Shown: positions 60,250-64,000 of the stretch, in pieces | Layout: every line of letters starts with the position of its first letter | Position numbering within the stretch: the first letter of the stretch is position 1 | Assembly (NCBI GenBank): GCA_029717555.1 | Contig: JAMDHS010000018.1 | Coordinates: 124,001-188,000, forward strand | Reading direction: 5' to 3' | Source of the DNA: Peribolospora baueri | Lineage: Eukaryota; Basidiomycota; Peribolosporomycetes; Peribolosporales; Peribolosporaceae | Length of the DNA stretch: 64,000 bases | Translations under genes and position numbers: made by a program | Notes under the pieces: model-generated | Told to the model about the DNA's origin: nothing | Databases searched by the model: none | Seen by the model: only the letters and a program-made list of their open reading frames with translations

Positions 60250-61660
60250 GGTATGGTGTGTAGATGGCGGGGTATGGGGGTGTGGTGGGTAGCGAGGCGA
60301 GCGCTCAATGTGCAGTCGGTTGCGTCGATGGCGATGGCGATGGAGGCCGGAGGGACCGTTGGGGGTACGCCGTGGAGGACGAAGGAAGTGGTGGGTCGGA
60401 TCTTCCTTCCCCTGACTAGTGAAGTGACCCGCAACACGCGCGGCGATTGTAAATGCGCTGCTTAGCGGCCATTTCAAATGCCTGCTTATCAGCTCGTAGT
60501 TCGTCCAGCGCCCGGAACACGTGGCACTACGTCATCTAATTACCCACTCAAACACCTCACTTGTATCGCTTGTGCCGCTTGTATGTTGTACCCCGCCGCC
60601 GTGCGCCGCTCTCCGTTTGTCATAAATAGTTGGGGGGAGCGACGACGACACACCAAGTACATATGTGACTTTACGACGACGAGTCCGCTTGCTGCAGGCT
60701 GAGCGAGCGCAGGATGTGCGTCGGACACGTTGAAACGCCACACGAGATCGCACGCAGAGTGAGTGCATGCCGCACGGCGCGGCGAGGAGGAATCGCGTGC
60801 AAGGTGCGGGCGCAGCGTGCTCGTCGAAAGAAGAGAAGAGAAGAGTCGAATCAATCCCCTGTGGACGACCGCGAAAAAAGGACGTCCCCTCTTCGTCGAG
60901 CACGGAAGGAACGGGGATCGCCGGTCCACTCCGCTCCTTTCTCCTCGCTCCACACACTCTCTCTCCTTTCGTTCGCACCGGACGCCTCGTTCACCCCGGC
61001 TCGGCCGGATGCAAGGTACGGGCTCGTGTGCGATGCGAGGCGAGTGAGCGGGCCGACTACTTCTCGAAGAGGGAGTGGGAGCAGGGCCCGACCGAATAGA
61101 GGAGACAGACAGACAGACAGACACACAAAGTCGTCCTTTCCTGGAAGCGGCAGCCGCCGCACCCGGCCGGCACCCGCACGATCGTCGATCGTCGATGCTG
61201 AACCGAGCCGAGCCGATCGGATCGGCAAAACCGTCGCTCTTGTTTGGCAAGACGGACGGACGGATTGATTTGCAAGCTAGGAGCGGAGGTTGTAGTACGA
61301 GACCGGACGGCATGTAGGTAGGTACGTAGGTACGTGAGCAGGTAGGTACGTGGGTTGGCGTGCGAGAGAGAGATGAATGAATACACATGGATGGATGGGC
61401 TGTGGGCCGGACCGGGCGAGGTCGCCGACGGCGGGAGAGAATGGGATAAGGGGGAGGGAGTGAGGCGCCCGAGAGCGGCGGAAGACCCTCCGAGCGGCCT
61501 GATCGCGTCTGACCGAGGCAGGTGGACGGACAGAGCAGGCTCGATGGGCGGGGCGACGGGTGCGACGGGCGGGGTGTGGAGAGGCCTAAGGACAACCCTT
61601 GCCTTGCCGCCACGGCGCCTTCGTGTTTCCCTCCCCGGTCCCGGTCCTCGTCATCGCAGT
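60250..61660. other. intergenic
   Basis: This 1.4 kb between two minus-strand genes has no recognisable gene. It contains a short run of GTAGGTACGT-type units at about 61313-61350 and the promoter of the coiled-coil gene on its left. Confidence 0.45.
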
Positions 61661-63322
61661 CTAAATGGGCGGCGTGGGAGGCACGGCGGACGGATCGGCC
61701 GGCTCTCCTCCAGACTCAACCATGATGCCCAAGCCGATCTTAGCCGCGTTCTGTTCGCGCGGCAAGAGAGAGGAGAGCAGAGGAGAGCAGAGGAGAGGAA
61801 AGCAGAGGAGAGCAGAGGAGAGCAGAGCGGAGGAGAGCAGAGGACGATAGGAAGCGCGGACGGATGAGGTCAGCGAGAACGGCGCATGTCAGGCGAAGAA
61901 AAGAAAATAAAGTCCGAAACCCGCTCTGACGGAACGCCGACACGACGCACCTTGAAGTGATCGATCTCCCCGGCGACCAGGAAGGCGAAAGCGGGGCTGA
62001 ACCTCTGCTCGAGCAGCGCGGACACCTTGCCGGTCGAGTCGATCTGTCCGCGGAAAGTTGACATGCGGAAGTCGTACTTGACGCCGGCCGTCGCGACGGC
62101 CTCCCTCCTCGTACTGGCCGCCAACGCCTGGAGGTCGAGCCCGACCTCGACGCGCTCGTTAAGCTTCTGCCAGTACGTGGCTTGGAGCACGTTCGAGCCC
62201 TGCACCTGGGCCGTGGCGATCCAGTCGCCCTTGTCGCCGGTGTACTTGGCCAGGTAGGACAGCGTGGCCTCCTCGATGTCCGGCGTGGGGCGCTGGTAGA
62301 GCGTCTCGACGCCGAGGGCGATGTTGCGGGAGAGAGACTGGATAAAGTTGGCGATGTAGATGCCTGTGCCGTCCGCCGGGGACGGGTTGAGCGCCTTGAT
62401 GTTCGCGCTGTGGTCTCGGCCTTGGTAGTCATGCTCCAGCTGCACCATGGACTGGCCTGGGGTGGCGGAGAGCTGTGGAGCGGCAAGGCAGGACGTGAGG
62501 AAGGCGTCGGCGAAACAAAGGCGACGACGGTCGCCGTCGGGCTCACCTGCGCCTGCATCTTGGAGATATGACCCTGCGTCCAACCTTGGTTGAATCGGGC
62601 GGTGAGGCTCCCTTCGTGGTCGATGCCGCCTTGCATGAACGTCTGAGGGAGGCAAGAGGAATGGGCGTTTGAAAGCGGGATCGCTCAGCGTCGATCGGTC
62701 GTGGACGATGGAGGGTCGACGACAAGACTCATCATCGCCCTCGAGAGCCCCGTTGCGACGGCGACGACGCCGCTTCGCCTCCTGCGCGGCCGGACTCACG
62801 TTCGCGCTGGCGAACACCGCTCCAAAGTTGTAGCTCGGTGGGGCGGACTGGGAGCCCAAGCTGAAGGAGTGGGTGACCTGGAAGGCAGGATTGAGGGAGA
62901 GGCCCTTGGTAAGGTCGGCGCGGGCGCCGTCGAAGATGTAGTTGGACAGGTGGGTCGCTGGGAGAGAAGGGGTAAGGAGGAGGAAGAGAGCCGGCCAAGA
63001 GAGGTGAGCAAGAAGGAGGCTCGCCCGTCCGTCCACTCTTTCTTCCTTTCCTTTCCTTCCTTCTTTCCTTCCTTTTCACGCGGGACGGGAGCTCACCCTT
63101 GACCTCCCTCTGCAAGTTCTCGACAGTGCCGGGGCTAGGCAGGTCGAGCTTGTCACGGGTGCTGCGTATGGTGGAGGCAAGGTCGAAGAAGGGAGAGAAG
63201 TAAGGGTAGAGGAAGTGTGGTTTGTACGACTCGGGGAACGGTTCCGGAGAGGCGGGGTTGATGGCGGACCATGACGAGGAGCCGGGGCCGCCGGACGGGG
63301 AGGCGGAGGGGTCGGAAGCCAT
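61661..63322 (-). CDS. TOM40: mitochondrial outer-membrane import channel Tom40
   Basis: Five exons (63322-63097, 62957-62800, 62642-62547, 62472-61951, 61750-61661) close in phase to 363 residues. The N-terminus (WSAINPASPEPFPESYK, then TVENLQREVK) is the fungal Tom40 lead. The beta-barrel part follows: FDGARADLTKGLSLNPAFQV, THSFSLGSQ, YNFGAVFASANV, FMQGGIDHEGSLTARFNQGW, MVQLEHDYQGRDHSANIKAL, the alternating strands to FSPAFAFLVAGEIDHFK, and the final strand IGLGIMVESGG. Tom40 is the pore of the TOM complex through which nearly all mitochondrial precursors enter. Its length is normal for fungi. The last intron contains a 90-bp G/A-only tract. Confidence 0.95.
61763..61853. repeat. polypurine GAGAGCAG/GGAGAG repeat
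   Basis: About 90 bp made almost only of A and G in AGAGGAGAGC-like units in the last TOM40 intron, next to its 3' splice site (a C/T tract on the sense strand, so it could serve as a long polypyrimidine tract). Confidence 0.85.
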
Positions 63323-64000
63323 GATGGGCGGTGGAGGAGTGTGAGTAGAAAGGTCCAAGAGAGCGGCAAGGAAGAGTTGCAAGGATGGGGGAGACGAAAG
63401 AAGGACAAGAAGATCGGGGCAGTCGGAGGCGAGATCGAGGCAAGGCAAGTCAGGTCAGGTCAGCTCGGCAGGGCTGGGCACTGAGGATGTGCTGGCGTCG
63501 CTCGGGGCGTGGACGGGTGCGTGCGGTGGAGGATGTTTGAGGGACGAGAGGAGGAGACCTCGGCGGGATGTGATGTGATGGATGGACGATGTGGTCTGGT
63601 CGGTCGTCTCTCTCGTTTCGCCTTCGTACGCTTTTTTCTTGCAGGCGATCGAGAGGCGGGTGGAAGGAAAAGGTCGGTATAACGCGTAGCATAGTAGTAT
63701 ATACGTGTACACGCTATGTGCGTACGACTAGTAGTCCATCCCGCGACGGCGAGCAGCAGCCAGGCGAGAAAGAAGACGAGGCGGCGGGGCAGAGAGCGAG
63801 AGACAGAGAGAGAGCGAGCAAGCCGGGCCGACCGACTACGACGACGACGGCGACGACCACCACCACCACCATCACCACTACCACGACCGCCCTTCACATT
63901 CTCTTCTGCCGACGTTCGTCTACATACAGTAGTGCGTATACGCGTCCAAGCACTCCCTTCACCGCCTCGGGTCCGGATTCGCCGCCCGTCCCAGGAGTGC
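63323..64000. other. TOM40 upstream region
   Basis: Promoter side of TOM40 to the right edge of the window. The minus-strand frames here are Arg/Ser/Pro-rich and not credible. No other gene seen. Confidence 0.45.

Overview
This 64 kb window is nuclear DNA of a fungus, most likely a GC-rich basidiomycete; a red-yeast-like Pucciniomycotina would fit, but that placement is inference. The evidence is GC-rich coding sequence, many short introns (mostly 47-130 bp) starting GTGAGT/GTAAGT, and fungal housekeeping genes (TOM40, MRPL32, FPP synthase, NAA50, a Bye1-like PHD/SPOC protein, a GapA-type RasGAP, an NCS1 permease, flavocytochrome b2). Exon models were built by hand from splice signals and reading phase; almost every model closes in frame.

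Layout. 0-3 kb: an aminoglycoside-phosphotransferase-fold kinase and an unrecognised multi-exon gene. 4-10 kb: a patchwork of broken pieces, namely a single first exon of a WD40 gene, the two halves of an N-terminal protein methyltransferase gene on opposite strands (an inversion inside the gene), a dispersed repeat, the C-terminal part of a vanillyl-alcohol-oxidase-type flavoenzyme, and an internally deleted Ty3/gypsy element with one LTR. 10-21 kb: NAA50 acetyltransferase, a ketopantoate reductase gene (KPR1, minus), a ManC-type mannose-1-phosphate guanylyltransferase, and a second ketopantoate reductase gene (KPR2, plus) whose last exon runs on in frame into a homeodomain. 21.5-25.6 kb: a second copy of the dispersed repeat, unassigned sequence, and LINE remnants.

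25.8-45.6 kb is a gene-dense, largely intact block: histidine-phosphatase family protein, aldo/keto reductase, PHD-TFS2M-SPOC protein, a small membrane protein, an NCS1 nucleobase permease and a RasGAP/IQGAP-like protein. 46.7-52 kb is decayed: an ABCC-type transporter remnant cut off by the pol part of a second Ty3/gypsy copy, then a 1.4 kb AT-rich stretch without recognisable genes. 52-64 kb is intact again: flavocytochrome b2, mitochondrial ribosomal protein bL32m, farnesyl diphosphate synthase, a small coiled-coil protein and TOM40, with one LINE ORF2 fragment at 54.5 kb.

Most notable: (1) the KPR2-homeodomain fusion, 672 residues by hand model, in which the Rossmann NADP-binding motif and catalytic Lys are kept but the two substrate-binding Asn are Ser, suggesting a redox- or metabolite-sensing transcription factor; (2) the intragenic inversion of the methyltransferase gene; (3) repeated use of AAG 3' splice sites in at least six genes; (4) a Lys/Glu-rich insert inside NAA50; (5) a bacterial-type GDP-mannose pyrophosphorylase with a coiled-coil extension.
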